A stretch of DNA of 64,000 nucleotides, taken from NCBI RefSeq assembly GCF_013702265.1, contig NZ_CP059348.1, positions 372,001 through 436,000 of the forward strand. Reading direction: 5' to 3'. The DNA is from Providencia rettgeri (lineage in GTDB: Bacteria > Pseudomonadota > Gammaproteobacteria > Enterobacterales > Enterobacteriaceae). Of the stretch, positions 10,159-19,958 are shown in pieces (positions within the stretch are counted from its first letter, which is position 1; each line of letters starts with the position of its first letter). The position numbers and the translations under genes were made by a program. The notes below the pieces were generated by a model. That model did no database searches and was not told the DNA's origin. It saw only the letters and a program-made list of their open reading frames with translations.

Positions 10159-11733
10159 TTACTTGTTATTAAGCTTAGCTAATTTTGTTTTAATCTGCGC
10201 AGAATGTACTTCTTCTTTGGATATTTGCTCGCTTAGACTATTTAGACTATGAAGGGTTTCTTGCGTTTTTTTCAACAGCGCATCTAATTTTCTAGTATCG
10301 GGTTTTCCTTGATTTGATGCTATTTCTGGTGAGTTTCCATTTAGTGGAAACTGATATTTTTTACTATTATGTTTAGCTCTTAGCATTGATGTTTTAGTTT
10401 GGTATATTTCCCCATTAAATTGATATGTTCTCACGGTTGGTTTTACTTTTATATTTCTTCTAGGTAATACTTTATCATTTTTATTATGCGAGGCATGGTT
10501 CGAGCTATTATCTTTCAGTTTAGTGGAGTCTGTTTCTATTTTTTTCTGTGCTTTTGTGTTTTCTGATAAATATCCAGAGTCACTAGAATTATTTGAATAA
10601 TGGCTTGATGAGTTAGAATTTAAGCTTTCATTGCTAGAATATAGCTGATTTTCTATCTTGTTCAGTGAATCCATATTTTCTAAGTGTCGATTTATTGACT
10701 TCATGTCAGTCTCATCGACAAGTAATTTATCGAGCTGACGAGTTGATGGAATTGCTAAGCTAACAAGACGGTCGGTGATTCTTTTTTGTAAACTATCTTG
10801 AATATGATTGGTATCATCATTCCACTCTAACTCCTCATTGAACTCAAATTCGGTATCACTGCTCTTTGCTTTATTCTCATCTTTTATTTTCGAAATAGAA
10901 GCTTTCTGTATCATACTTGATTCAGCTTCTTTTCTTATTCTCTCTTCACCTGCTTTTATTTCATTCTCTTTGTCTGTCTCTATTTTTTTTAGCTGTTCAG
11001 CTAATTTAGCTTGTGATGATTTTAGAGTACTAAGGTTGTTCTCAATCTTCTGAGTCGATGCAGTGTTCTGATAAGTAATTACTTCACTTAATCTTGTTTT
11101 TTCATGTTTTATTGGGATCTCAATTCCCTTTTTAAAAGTAACACAAAACTTTTCATTCTTATTTTTATTAAATATACTTTTTAAATAACGAATACCTTTT
11201 TCATGAGTCGATTTTATTTCTAAAATCAAATTTGAGAATCGGTTTGATGAACGTTTTAAATTAAATTCTTTAAAAACGTTAGTTTCTGTAGCACTTGTTT
11301 TATCAATTAGCATTAGTTCAGTATCCTGTTTTTCATTAATAATTGGCTCATTTTTTATTGAGACGGAATGGTTGAAAATACGTGGGGATTTAAGAATTAA
11401 AAAATGGCCATTAGCTTCAATAGCCTCATGGTATTTATAGGGAAGTGTTATTTTCTCTACTGGAGGCGAGTATTTAATTAGATTAATTTCTTTTTGTTCA
11501 CTTGGCTCAAAATGACAAGTCAATACGGCGAAGTGCTTTTTTTGATAATGTAAATTAGATAGGTGATTATTATCGGGTATGCATGAACCAATATTAATGG
11601 TTTTTTTTATTTGATTAGATAATGATGAAGTGGTTATGGTTTTATTATCATTGATATTAATGATACTTTCGCTTCTTGGATTGATATTTTTAATCATCGT
11701 GTTGTCAACTCTTAATAATGGTTTAGTTACCAC
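10159..11733 (-). CDS. Uncharacterised AT-rich 524-residue protein with coiled coils and a Ser/Asn-rich linker
   Basis: I do not recognise a family. The protein has no signal peptide or membrane segment. From N to C: a mixed region to about residue 220; a Lys/Glu-rich stretch likely to be coiled coil (about 230-290, with LAEQLKKIETDKENEIKAGE); an acidic patch (about 295-310); a Ser/Asn low-complexity linker (about 366-392) containing DSGYLS at 385-390; a basic segment (about 420-460); and a Leu-rich C-terminal helix (about 478-520). Base composition is more AT-rich than the flanking argD and crp, suggesting acquisition. It occupies the place of yhfK in E. coli. The start is a GTG at 11733; an ATG at 11697 is an alternative. 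A secreted effector is one possibility but there is no direct evidence. Confidence 0.75.
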   Translation of the reverse strand: MVTKPLLRVDNTMIKNINPRSESIININDNKTITTSSLSNQIKKTINIGSCIPDNNHLSNLHYQKKHFAVLTCHFEPSEQKEINLIKYSPPVEKITLPYKYHEAIEANGHFLILKSPRIFNHSVSIKNEPIINEKQDTELMLIDKTSATETNVFKEFNLKRSSNRFSNLILEIKSTHEKGIRYLKSIFNKNKNEKFCVTFKKGIEIPIKHEKTRLSEVITYQNTASTQKIENNLSTLKSSQAKLAEQLKKIETDKENEIKAGEERIRKEAESSMIQKASISKIKDENKAKSSDTEFEFNEELEWNDDTNHIQDSLQKRITDRLVSLAIPSTRQLDKLLVDETDMKSINRHLENMDSLNKIENQLYSSNESLNSNSSSHYSNNSSDSGYLSENTKAQKKIETDSTKLKDNSSNHASHNKNDKVLPRRNIKVKPTVRTYQFNGEIYQTKTSMLRAKHNSKKYQFPLNGNSPEIASNQGKPDTRKLDALLKKTQETLHSLNSLSEQISKEEVHSAQIKTKLAKLNNK

Positions 11734-11832
11734 TATATTAGTTTGACAATTAACTATAATTATATAAAGAAACGATACTCATCAATGAGAGTATATAGAT
11801 GAGAGGGGGAAATAAAGGATCCTAAGTAAGAA

Positions 11833-11897
11833 AAATAGCTTTGTACGTAAAGTATAAAGCTATTTCAATATCGAAGCCTCACCAAGAAGGGTGAGGC
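11833..11897 (-). terminator. Tandem hairpins downstream of crp
   Basis: Read on the minus strand, the first hairpin after crp is GCCTCACC/GGTGAGGC (11876-11897) with a 6-nt loop. The second is AAATAGCTTT/AAAGCTATTT (11833-11865), followed by TTCTTAC. The second is the better intrinsic terminator. Confidence 0.75.
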
Positions 11898-11908
11898 TGA
11901 AAGGTGAA

Positions 11909-12541
11909 TCAGCGAGTGCCGTAAACAACAATCGTTTTGCCGTGTGCGGAGATTAAGTTTTGATCTTCCAGCATCTTTAAAATACGACCGACAGTTTCGC
12001 GAGAACAACCTACGATTTGACCGATTTCCTGACGAGTAATTTTGATTTGCATACCGTCTGGGTGAGTCATTGCATCAGGTTGTTTAGCTAAATTCAATAA
12101 TGTTTGAGCAATACGACCAGTAACATCTAAGAATGCAAGGTTACCCACTTTTTCGGACGTGGTTTGCAAACGACTTGCCATTTGCGCGGAAAGGCGCATC
12201 AGGATATCTGGATTGACTTGAATCAGCTGACGGAATTTTTTGTAAGAAATTTCCGCGACTTCGCAAGCAACTTTCGCGCGAACCCACGCAGTACGTTCTT
12301 GCCCTTCTTCAAATAACCCAAGTTCGCCAATGAAATCTCCCTGATTTAAATAAGAGAGAATCATTTCCTTGCCTTCTTCATCTTTGATTAAAACAGCCAC
12401 TGAGCCTTTAACAATGTAGTAAAGGGTTTCTGCTTTTTCACCCTGATGGATCAGAGTGCTCTTGGATGGATACTTATGAATATGGCAGTGTGACAAAAAC
12501 CATTCAAGAGTAGGGTCTGTTTGTGGCTTGCCGAGAACCAT
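11909..12541 (-). CDS. crp: cAMP receptor protein (CRP/CAP)
   Basis: The global transcription regulator of catabolite control; a cAMP-bound dimer binds TGTGA-N6-TCACA sites and contacts RNA polymerase. The 210-residue protein is nearly identical to E. coli CRP: a cAMP-binding beta-roll with [18 protein letters not shown], the long dimer helix, and the [23 protein letters not shown]. The one change noticed at a cAMP contact is conservative, Thr for Ser83 (mature E. coli numbering). A good RBS (CAGAGGATAAC) precedes the ATG. It is divergent from yhfA across 324 bp. On the minus strand a TTGACA lies at 12604-12609 but no clear partner -10 was found. Confidence 0.99.
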   Translation of the reverse strand: MVLGKPQTDPTLEWFLSHCHIHKYPSKSTLIHQGEKAETLYYIVKGSVAVLIKDEEGKEMILSYLNQGDFIGELGLFEEGQERTAWVRAKVACEVAEISYKKFRQLIQVNPDILMRLSAQMASRLQTTSEKVGNLAFLDVTGRIAQTLLNLAKQPDAMTHPDGMQIKITRQEIGQIVGCSRETVGRILKMLEDQNLISAHGKTIVVYGTR

Positions 12542-12865
12542 TAGCGTTATCCTCTGTATGTTATTGCAACCTTTCGAAAAGTAGGGAAAGGCTGACTTTA
12601 AAGTGTCAAGCTTAGCATATTAAGTCACATTGATGCCTATTATTAATATCGCCCTAGGCCAATGCAAATTAATATCAATTGTATAATATAATCAATTAAA
12701 TCGTTGAGTATTGATCTTAATCCTATCAACTAACCATTGTTTGTATCATATCCAATAGCGAAAGTCTCCCCTGTATCGCTTCAGCCTAATAATGCTGATA
12801 TAACATTGTCTAGATATATGGAACAATGTGGCGATAAATACCACTATTTTTCGAGAGGAATAAAA

Positions 12866-13270
12866 ATGGAAGCACGCGTCAAGTGGGTTGAAGGGCTCTC
12901 TTTTTTAGGTGAGTCGGCATCGGGTCATCAAGTTATGATGGATGGCAATGCTGGAGATAAAGCACCGAGTCCGATGGAAATGGTTCTAATGGCTGCAGGC
13001 GGATGCAGTGCGATTGATGTGGTTTCTATTCTGCAAAAAGGTCGTCAGGATATTGTTGATTGTGAAGTAAAATTAACTTCGCAGCGTCGTGAAGAAGCTC
13101 CGCGCTATTTTACGGACATCAACCTGCACTTTATTGTGACGGGACGTGAATTAACGGACAAAGTGGTGGAGCGTGCGGTTCAACTTTCTGCAGAAAAATA
13201 TTGTTCCGTTGCTATCATGTTAGAGAAAACGGTTAACGTGACTCATAGCTTCGAAATTAAAACGCTGTAA
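12866..13270 (+). CDS. yhfA: OsmC-like protein YhfA
   Basis: A 134-residue OsmC/Ohr-fold protein, conserved beside crp in enterobacteria; its physiological substrate is not established. The two family cysteines are present in AAGGCSAIDVV and SAEKYCSVA, the pair used by OsmC/Ohr enzymes as a peroxide-reactive site. The open frame extends 43 codons upstream, but the start MEARVKWVEGLSFLGESA at 12866 is chosen because it has GAGAGGAA about 6 nt before and matches the E. coli start. A hairpin terminator follows. Confidence 0.94.
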   Translation: MEARVKWVEGLSFLGESASGHQVMMDGNAGDKAPSPMEMVLMAAGGCSAIDVVSILQKGRQDIVDCEVKLTSQRREEAPRYFTDINLHFIVTGRELTDKVVERAVQLSAEKYCSVAIMLEKTVNVTHSFEIKTL

Positions 13271-13286
13271 TTGTTTTCTTGCTATT

Positions 13287-13325
13287 AAGATGCTTATCGA
13301 TAATTAAGATAAGCATCTTGTTATT
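13287..13325 (+). terminator. yhfA/prkB intergenic terminator hairpin
   Basis: AAGATGCTTATC (13287-13298) pairs perfectly with GATAAGCATCTT (13308-13319), loop 9 nt. It lies between the convergent yhfA and prkB and could serve both. Confidence 0.75.
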
Positions 13326-13349
13326 TATCTCTTTAATGAGAATCTTAAA

Positions 13350-14216
13350 CTACCCATTTCGCTGTTTCATTAATTTTTCCACTAATGGCATCATAATAAG
13401 TTCCATCGCGAGTCCTAATTTCCCACCGGGTACCACAATGGTATTCATCGCTGAAATAAACGAGCCATTTAACATGGATAATAAATAAGGGAAATCGATC
13501 TGCTCTAATCCTCTAAAGCGAATAACGATAAAACTTTCGTCCTGTGAAGGTATTGCTTTGGCAGAGAAAGGGTTAGAGGTGTCAACGGTAGGAACTCGTT
13601 GGAAGTTAATATGGGTACGAGAAAACTGCGGCGTAATATAGTTAATATAATCCCCCATCGAACGTACAACGGAATCCATCACCGCTTCACGGGAATGTCC
13701 TCGCTCGGTGGTATCGCGGATGAGTTTTTGGATCCATTCAAGGTTAACAATTGGCACTACACCCACAAGCAAATCAACATGTTGTGCAACATCGTGCTCT
13801 GGGGTAACTACTCCGCCATGTAATCCTTCATAAAACAGCACATCGGTATTGGCTGGTAGCGATTCCCACGGGGTAAACGTGCCAGGTTGCAGGCCATAGG
13901 GCACCGCTTCATCGTAAGTATGTAAATATTTTCGAGATTGACCGCTGCCAGTTTTAGCATAGTCAATTAGCGTCTGTTCAAGTAGAGAAAAATCGTTGGC
14001 CTCAGGGCCGAAATAGCTGATATGGCGCCCTTGTTCGCGGGCTTTACGAATAGCCATATCCATTTCAGGGCGGGTATAACGATGAAAACTATCCCCCTCA
14101 AGGGTGGCTGGGCGGATATTTAATTGATGGAAAATTTTACGAAAAGCTTGGCTCGTTGAGGTTGTTCCTGCGCCACTCGAACCCGTCACTGCAATAATCG
14201 GATGCTTCTTCGACAT
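13350..14216 (-). CDS. prkB: Phosphoribulokinase-like protein PrkB
   Basis: A P-loop kinase of the phosphoribulokinase/uridine kinase family. The 288-residue protein has the Walker A VTGSSGAGTTS at residues 10-20 and TLEGDSFHRY, with YEGLHGG further on, all family hallmarks. There is no Calvin-cycle context (no RuBisCO), so true phosphoribulokinase activity is unproven; E. coli PrkB has no settled role. It lies in the conserved yheT-yheU-prkB run beside crp, 48 bp after yheU. Confidence 0.92.
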   Translation of the reverse strand: MSKKHPIIAVTGSSGAGTTSTSQAFRKIFHQLNIRPATLEGDSFHRYTRPEMDMAIRKAREQGRHISYFGPEANDFSLLEQTLIDYAKTGSGQSRKYLHTYDEAVPYGLQPGTFTPWESLPANTDVLFYEGLHGGVVTPEHDVAQHVDLLVGVVPIVNLEWIQKLIRDTTERGHSREAVMDSVVRSMGDYINYITPQFSRTHINFQRVPTVDTSNPFSAKAIPSQDESFIVIRFRGLEQIDFPYLLSMLNGSFISAMNTIVVPGGKLGLAMELIMMPLVEKLMKQRNG

Positions 14217-14264
14217 AGTGGACTCCCTGTTTTACGCCATGACCACTATTTTTGAGAAACAGCG

Positions 14265-14483
14265 CTACGGGCGAAACTGGTTATTAGGCATGAAATTTAC
14301 CGATTCATGTAACTCAGACCAGACTAGCACAATTTCGCCAGAAACTAACTGCCGTTTCACATCATTCACTTTGTCCTGCAAGCTTTTTTCGTGAACGCCG
14401 TAATCGGTTCCTTCGCGTAAAACATAGCTCTCGATAAGGTTTTCGAGCGTTTCAGGAGCGAGGTCTTTCCACGGAATAATCAT
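14265..14483 (-). CDS. yheU: YheU family protein
   Basis: A 72-residue acidic protein ([20 protein letters not shown]) matching E. coli YheU in length and sequence. No function is assigned. Its ATG overlaps the yheT stop by 4 bp, so the pair is translationally coupled. Confidence 0.92.
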   Translation of the reverse strand: MIIPWKDLAPETLENLIESYVLREGTDYGVHEKSLQDKVNDVKRQLVSGEIVLVWSELHESVNFMPNNQFRP

Positions 14484-15463
14484 GATTTTTGCTCATTCAA
14501 ATACGCTGTTAGCCACAGAGGAATACGAGTTTCTAACCACATTTGTGGCTTTCTAAAACTACCGCCGACAAAGCCGACGTGTCCACCATGTTCCGTCATT
14601 TGGTATTCAATATTTTCGGGTAAATGACTTAAATCAGGCACGACTTCGGGCGCCATAAACGGGTCGTCTTTTGCGTGAATAATCAGGGTTGGCTTAGTAA
14701 TCTGAGATAACTTAGGTAGCGCGCTGCATTTTTGATAATAATCCGCAGCATCATCAAAACCATGAATACGTGCGGTGATCACATCATCAAATTCACGAAT
14801 GCGTTTTAACTGTTTAAGCTGCAACAAATTAAGAGGAAGTGAACCGGGATAGCGCACCAGTTTGCGGGTAGCGTTACGTTTCAATCCATTTAATAGGTAA
14901 CGTTGATAGAGCTGAGAAATTCCTTTCTCCATTTTCATGGAGCAGGCTTCGAGCATTAATGGGGCCGAGACAACGACGCCGGCATCTAATTCAGCATTCT
15001 CACCGTTTTCAGCTAAATAGCAGGCGAGCATATTACCGCCAAGGGAATAACCTACCGCGGCAGTGGGGGCATCGCCCCATGTCTGTTTTAGCCAATGTAA
15101 AAAATAGCGGGCATCACTAGTTTCACCGGAATGGTAAATACGTTTTTGGCGGTTAGGTTCACCGCTGCATCCTCTAAAATGCATGATCACGCCGAGCCAC
15201 CCTTGCTTTTGGGCGCTTTCTAACATCCCGTGGGCATAGGGGCTTTTAAAATTTCCTTCCAACCCATGAAAAATCACTAAACGAGGCTTTTTGCTCGCTT
15301 TTTCTGGGTTTTCACTCCAAGCAAGATCGATAAAATCGCCGTCAGGCAATTCTAATCGCTGCCATGTTGGGATAATTTTCGGGGTACGGCGAAAGATCCT
15401 TGGCAATAAGGTTTGGAGATGAGGGTTTTTTGCCCAACTCATAGGGCGGAAATTTTCTGACAT
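14480..15463 (-). CDS. yheT: Alpha/beta hydrolase YheT
   Basis: A 327-residue member of the YheT/ABHD1-3-like alpha/beta hydrolase family, cytoplasmic, substrate unknown. The nucleophile elbow GYSLGGN, the oxyanion segment IFHGLEGN, an acidic position in [11 protein letters not shown] and the C-terminal catalytic His in [10 protein letters not shown] are all present, so the catalytic triad looks intact. It is first of yheT-yheU-prkB. In E. coli yheS lies immediately upstream; here about 11 kb of other genes intervene. Confidence 0.94.
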   Translation of the reverse strand: MSENFRPMSWAKNPHLQTLLPRIFRRTPKIIPTWQRLELPDGDFIDLAWSENPEKASKKPRLVIFHGLEGNFKSPYAHGMLESAQKQGWLGVIMHFRGCSGEPNRQKRIYHSGETSDARYFLHWLKQTWGDAPTAAVGYSLGGNMLACYLAENGENAELDAGVVVSAPLMLEACSMKMEKGISQLYQRYLLNGLKRNATRKLVRYPGSLPLNLLQLKQLKRIREFDDVITARIHGFDDAADYYQKCSALPKLSQITKPTLIIHAKDDPFMAPEVVPDLSHLPENIEYQMTEHGGHVGFVGGSFRKPQMWLETRIPLWLTAYLNEQKS

Positions 15464-15576
15464 GGCCTTATTTTTTATTTAGTGGAACGCTTGTGAGTCA
15501 CATAACATACTGTTATTTTTCTGTGATGCAAGTAAACAAATCTAGAAACAAATTTAGGTTGAGGAACATAGTATAA

Positions 15577-16182
15577 ATGACTCTGGGGCTAATTTTTTCG
15601 CTTTTTACGTTTTTATTCATTGCAGCAGTCACGCCCGGCCCTAACAACATGTTGTTGACCTCTTGTGCCGCTAACTACGGCTTTCGTCGCAGTATCGGAT
15701 TATTATTAGGAATAATGCTGGGCATGCAGTCAATTTTATATTTGTCTGCGTTCGGTGTTGCCGCGCTATTACTATTATATCCTGCAATTCATATTGTGCT
15801 GAAAATCATTGGTAGCGTTTATTTATTATGGCTAGCATGGAAAACCGCTACCGCCAGCTACGAGCCACTCAAAACAGACAGCAAAGCCTCTAAAAGCGTC
15901 ACTTGGTTTCAAGGCGGATTATTGCAGTTCTTAAATCCGAAAGCATGGATGATGGGGCTTGGCGCGGTAGGGAGTTTTAGTCTTCCAGGCGAGTTATTTA
16001 CTCAGTCCATCATTGTGATGAGTATCGCTTTTGTGATTGTGAACTTTGTCGCTGGCTTGATTTGGATGGGTTTCGGTTCTTTGATTGGGGTTTGCTTACG
16101 TAGTCGTCGTGCATGGTTTATTTTCAACCTAGTGATGGGGATACTGACCGCCGCGTGTGTGCCGCTAATTTGGTTGGAGTAA
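15577..16182 (+). CDS. LysE/RhtB family amino-acid exporter
   Basis: A 201-residue inner-membrane protein with about six hydrophobic segments. The N-terminal TPGPNNMLLTSCAANYGF is the LysE/RhtB (YfiK/EamB-like) signature and FLNPKAWMM is the second family motif. Such proteins export amino acids or derivatives such as O-acetylserine, cysteine or homoserine; the specific substrate cannot be told from sequence. Divergent from yheT, and the first gene of the accessory block. Confidence 0.88.
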   Translation: MTLGLIFSLFTFLFIAAVTPGPNNMLLTSCAANYGFRRSIGLLLGIMLGMQSILYLSAFGVAALLLLYPAIHIVLKIIGSVYLLWLAWKTATASYEPLKTDSKASKSVTWFQGGLLQFLNPKAWMMGLGAVGSFSLPGELFTQSIIVMSIAFVIVNFVAGLIWMGFGSLIGVCLRSRRAWFIFNLVMGILTAACVPLIWLE

Positions 16183-16340
16183 AGTATCAATAAATTAAGT
16201 GGGTAGTGTATGATTTATATTCGAATGAAATTTCAGATGAAGTTTACTGAAAATAAGGAATAGTTAGTTTTTTCAGTAATTACATGAAATTCATAAAGTT
16301 GTAAGATCTTACTTATGAGGGAGCTTACAAGGAATTAGGG

Positions 16341-17330
16341 ATGTCTATCTTTACTATCCGCTATCATCTTTATGATGCAAAAAATATTCAAAATGAACGT
16401 CTTCTTGGTGTTGAACATATAGAGAATGTTGATGAAATTCTGATCCCTTTAAATGAAAAAAACACGCCTTTTTTTATCACTAAATCTTTTGTAGGTATCG
16501 AATCTAAAAGATGGCGAGTAGAGTTTGTGCTTGGTATCCAACCAAATACTTGGGGGATTTGGTTAAGCCCAAAAGATATCTCGGACGATGTTTATCTATC
16601 ACAATCAATGGTGAAAAGACGAATTAATCATGCAGGGGGGATTGTCAAAAAAGGCACTATTGTAGTTGTAGAGTTTGGTCATATTTACCTAACACTCAAT
16701 TCACAACAAATCTTGTCCGACAGCTCGTTATATCCTTGTTATACCCAATCGGGTGAAATGCATAAGCGGAGACCTGCAATTGTAGTCAAAGCTGATCGAA
16801 AGGGTGTCACAGTTGCCCCAATAACCTCCCAAATGCCTAAAAATTTTCCTCATAACAAAGCAATATTTGAGCTTGATTTGCAGTCTACACAGTTTATCCA
16901 TGAGCTCAAGAATGGCAAAGCAAGTTATGTTTTATGCGAAATGTTACAAACCGTCTCTGCCACTCGAATTCTTCCGCCCTATGCAAGAGACTTTGCTGGT
17001 AAAGAACGAAAATTTCGGCGCAATGAATCTTATCAACGCAGATTAAGTGCTAGCGATATGAAATCTCTTGATGATGGGCTACTTGGTGCCATTGGTGCAT
17101 CATCTTATCGTATAAAAAATGAGTCCTTGACCGTAGCATTGCAAAAAGAGATCCAGTTATCTCAAGATATTATTGCTCAGATAGAAAAGTTAAGGCATAT
17201 AATTGAAGTACAAAAGGTGAGTTTAGAAGAACTAACATGTCGTCATAAAATTTTGTCCGAACTCTATTTATTAAACTCGGAACATTTGTCCCTTGATTCT
17301 ATTTATAGCGAGATATCTGAATATTTGTGA
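16341..17330 (+). CDS. PemK/MazF-like domain protein with extra N-terminal domain and C-terminal coiled coil
   Basis: A 329-residue protein, three times the length of a normal MazF. Residues about 104-215 resemble the PemK/MazF endoribonuclease fold: KKGTIVVVEFGH, then KRRPAIVVKADRKGVTVAPITS, which is the conserved strand pair and PIT(S/T) motif. Residues 1-100 form a domain I do not recognise, with a Trp-rich VEFVLGIQPNTWGIW. Residues about 260-305 are predicted coiled coil. No small antitoxin gene lies upstream or downstream, so the coiled-coil region might neutralise in cis or serve another function. It is AT-rich and within the accessory block. Toxicity is inference only. Confidence 0.75.
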   Translation: MSIFTIRYHLYDAKNIQNERLLGVEHIENVDEILIPLNEKNTPFFITKSFVGIESKRWRVEFVLGIQPNTWGIWLSPKDISDDVYLSQSMVKRRINHAGGIVKKGTIVVVEFGHIYLTLNSQQILSDSSLYPCYTQSGEMHKRRPAIVVKADRKGVTVAPITSQMPKNFPHNKAIFELDLQSTQFIHELKNGKASYVLCEMLQTVSATRILPPYARDFAGKERKFRRNESYQRRLSASDMKSLDDGLLGAIGASSYRIKNESLTVALQKEIQLSQDIIAQIEKLRHIIEVQKVSLEELTCRHKILSELYLLNSEHLSLDSIYSEISEYL

Positions 17331-17331
17331 C

Positions 17332-17468
17332 TTGACGGATTTTTAGGGACATGATTCAATGCTTTTGGGTAGGGATACAGAGACGGCGCTCTCCTTATGA
17401 CGCTGAAAGATGCAAGCCGACGAACACAATATGAAAGTAACAAAAAAGGCACCTTAGGTGCCTTTTTT
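17332..17468 (+). ncRNA. Candidate small RNA with a Spot 42-like 5' end
   Basis: TTGACG (17332-17337), 17 bp, TTCAAT (17355-17360) form a credible sigma-70 promoter. The predicted start, 8-9 nt later at about 17369, reads GTAGGGATACAGAG, which equals the Spot 42 5' end GTAGGGTACAGAG apart from one inserted A. About 70 nt follow, then a strong intrinsic terminator at 17442-17468, giving a transcript of about 100 nt. No open frame of note lies inside. This is inference from sequence; expression is unknown. Confidence 0.4.
17442..17468. terminator. Bidirectional terminator before murP
   Basis: AAAAAAGGCACCT and AGGTGCCTTTTTT are perfect 13-nt arms, with A-runs and T-runs on both sides, located between the rightward genes and the leftward murP end. 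It can terminate transcription in both directions. Confidence 0.9.
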
Positions 17469-17490
17469 GCTTTTCAATCCACGTTATTCT

Positions 17491-18960
17491 CTAGTCTAAA
17501 TCGACATTTTTACTACCGAACAGATAGGTGAAAATAAACCCGCACAGATAAGAGACTAAGACACCTCCAGCATATACCGCCATTGCAGGAAGTACACCTT
17601 GGTCTGACGTCATTAGTGGAATCGCGATTAACCCTGAAGGGCCGAATATAGTATTTAACCCGACAGGTAGACCCATCCACGCGATGGCACCGATAAAGAA
17701 ACCACCGGCCGCGCCCCCTAAACAGGCAGTCACAAACGGCTTCACTCGTGGTAACGTCACCCCGTAAATTAATGGTTCACCAATACCTAAGAAGCCGGGG
17801 AAGAGTGCACCGCCAATTTGACTACGGGTAACAGAGCCTTTCTTCGCCTTCACATACAGTGCCAGTGCCGCACCCACTTGACCCGCACCTGCCATCGCTA
17901 AGATTGGGAATAACGAGTTAAACCCTTGCGCTTCAACTAACGCGACATACACTGGAATAAAGCCTTGGTGGACACCGAACATTACCGCAATCAGGAACAG
18001 ACCCGCTAAGACGGCTGTGCCGATAGGGTTTCCGTTTAAGTGCATGAATAGCCAAGACATTCCTTCGAATAACCAGACGCCAATAGGCATGATGAAGACA
18101 AAGGTCGCAGCGCCGACAATTAACAGCGTAATCGTTGAGGTTAAAATAATATCCAAACTGGCCGGAATGATTTTGCGCACTTGTTTTTCAACCCAAGCAC
18201 CAAAAATACAGGCAATTAGGATCCCGATAATGTTGCCTCTCGGGTCGATATACGAACCAAAGAAGTCTGTCATACCAGAATAGAAGCCTTTAGTGGCCGC
18301 CGGGTCGTAACCTAAAATAAACAGCGCAGCGATAATGGCACCGTTAACGCCACTTCCCCCAAACGCTTTTTGGGCGTTATAACCAATCAACAATCCCATA
18401 AAGGTGAATAACCCTTTACCGAATACACTCATATACGCAATTAAGCTTTTGAGGTGGGCAAGCTGGGTTGAATCCGCAGGGAATAAGTTTTGGTTCGCTG
18501 ATAATAATGTGAGTAATGACGCCAAGCCCATTAAGAGACCCGCGCCGATAAAGCCCGGAATTAATGGGGTAAAAATAGTCGCAAATTTAGATAAAAAGCG
18601 ATGAACGGCGCTGGTTTGTTTTTTCTTCAGCTGCTGTTTATTGGCTGAAGCAATCTCTTTCAGATCTTGGGTCGCGGTAGAGTCATGAGCTTCATCCGCT
18701 TCGCCATTTTCTAGCATTTGCTTCATTAAATCCGCGGCGGCTTGGGCTTTTCCAGGGCCCAAAACAATTTGCAGTTGGTCGTCACTTTCTAGTACGCCCA
18801 GTACGCCGGGGATTTTTTTGATTTCGATTTTATCGATAAACTGGTCATCATGTAAGGTAAGCCGTAAACGCGTCATGCAGTTACCGCACTGCTTGATATT
18901 GCGACCACCACCCACGTGTTGCAGGATCTGCTGTATCATTTCATTTGTTATTTTAGCCAT
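17491..18960 (-). CDS. murP: PTS N-acetylmuramic acid transporter, EIIBC component
   Basis: MurP imports MurNAc across the inner membrane and phosphorylates it to MurNAc-6-phosphate, using phosphate from EIIA-Glc since it lacks its own IIA domain. The 489-residue protein has an N-terminal EIIB domain with the phosphorylation site C28 in [10 protein letters not shown], followed by a multi-spanning EIIC domain from about residue 120 containing the GEPLIYG loop. The frame opens 9 codons earlier; 18960 is chosen because GAGAGA precedes it and [10 protein letters not shown] fits the family. It follows murQ by 27 bp, so murQ-murP form one operon. Confidence 0.94.
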   Translation of the reverse strand: MAKITNEMIQQILQHVGGGRNIKQCGNCMTRLRLTLHDDQFIDKIEIKKIPGVLGVLESDDQLQIVLGPGKAQAAADLMKQMLENGEADEAHDSTATQDLKEIASANKQQLKKKQTSAVHRFLSKFATIFTPLIPGFIGAGLLMGLASLLTLLSANQNLFPADSTQLAHLKSLIAYMSVFGKGLFTFMGLLIGYNAQKAFGGSGVNGAIIAALFILGYDPAATKGFYSGMTDFFGSYIDPRGNIIGILIACIFGAWVEKQVRKIIPASLDIILTSTITLLIVGAATFVFIMPIGVWLFEGMSWLFMHLNGNPIGTAVLAGLFLIAVMFGVHQGFIPVYVALVEAQGFNSLFPILAMAGAGQVGAALALYVKAKKGSVTRSQIGGALFPGFLGIGEPLIYGVTLPRVKPFVTACLGGAAGGFFIGAIAWMGLPVGLNTIFGPSGLIAIPLMTSDQGVLPAMAVYAGGVLVSYLCGFIFTYLFGSKNVDLD

Positions 18961-18987
18961 ACTGTTTCTCTCATAGAGATCCGCCAA

Positions 18988-19899
18988 TTAGACGGATTTT
19001 GCGATGTTGAGGGCAGTGCGAATAAAGCCATGATTTTTAGCGAGTAATTGACGAGCTTCATCCGCATTTAAGCCAGATAAAATCATCAAAATCGCGGTCT
19101 TACAGTGTCTATCACATTGTTGTAATGCAGATTCTGCACTTTGGCGGTCGCATTCGGTTGCTTCCATCACAATCTTAGTCTGGCGCTCAATGAGCTTAGC
19201 GTTAGTCGCTTCCACATCGACCATTAAATTGCCAAAGACTTTACCGATGCGGATCATCGCCCCAGTGGTGATCATATTTAAAATCAGTTTTTGTGCGGTT
19301 CCTGCTTTCATGCGCGAAGAGCCGGTGACAACTTCAGCACCCACAATCGGGGTGATGGCAATGTCAGCGGCTTGAGAGACAGGGCTATCAGGGTTACAGC
19401 TAATTGAGGCAACGGTTGCACCTAAGGAGCGTGCATATTTCATGGCACCCAGAACATAAGGCGTGCGGCCACTGGCGGCGATCCCAACTAAAATATCTTT
19501 TTGATTAAAATCGATGTTCTTTAAGTCTTGCTCCCCTAACTCGGGTTTATCTTCCGCATTTTCAACCGCACGGAAGATGGCTTGGTGACCACCAGCAATC
19601 AGCCCAATAACTTGTTCATGAGGGGTTCCATAGGTAGGTGGGCACTCACTGGCATCGAGGATCCCTAAACGTCCCGAAGTACCCGCACCGGAATAAATCA
19701 GACGTCCACCTTGTTGGAAAGCTGCCGCAACTTTATCGACCAATTCTGCAATTTGCGGTAAGGTTTTTTCGACAGCCAAAGGGACTTTTTTATCTTCATT
19801 GTTGATTACTTGAAGCATTTCAATGGTAGATAATTGGTCAATGTGGGTACTGGCTTCGTTACGGCTTTCCGTGACCATCTTGCTTAAATCAATCGACAT
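18988..19899 (-). CDS. murQ: N-acetylmuramic acid 6-phosphate etherase
   Basis: MurQ cleaves the lactyl ether of MurNAc-6-P, giving GlcNAc-6-P and D-lactate, so recycled or external cell-wall sugar enters amino-sugar metabolism. The 303-residue SIS-fold enzyme shows [20 protein letters not shown], with the catalytic Glu (E85), and [16 protein letters not shown]. Length equals the usual 298-304. It is divergent from murR, the layout seen in E. coli, and is first in the murQP operon. Confidence 0.97.
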   Translation of the reverse strand: MSIDLSKMVTESRNEASTHIDQLSTIEMLQVINNEDKKVPLAVEKTLPQIAELVDKVAAAFQQGGRLIYSGAGTSGRLGILDASECPPTYGTPHEQVIGLIAGGHQAIFRAVENAEDKPELGEQDLKNIDFNQKDILVGIAASGRTPYVLGAMKYARSLGATVASISCNPDSPVSQAADIAITPIVGAEVVTGSSRMKAGTAQKLILNMITTGAMIRIGKVFGNLMVDVEATNAKLIERQTKIVMEATECDRQSAESALQQCDRHCKTAILMILSGLNADEARQLLAKNHGFIRTALNIAKSV

Positions 19900-19958
19900 A
19901 GTAATAACTCCTTAAACGTATCATGAGGGGTATGCTATGGAATTATTTATTCCTTTGA

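Noticed and set aside
13599-13823. 74-codon plus-strand frame inside prkB
   Set aside because: Antisense shadow of the conserved prkB coding sequence with no supporting signals.
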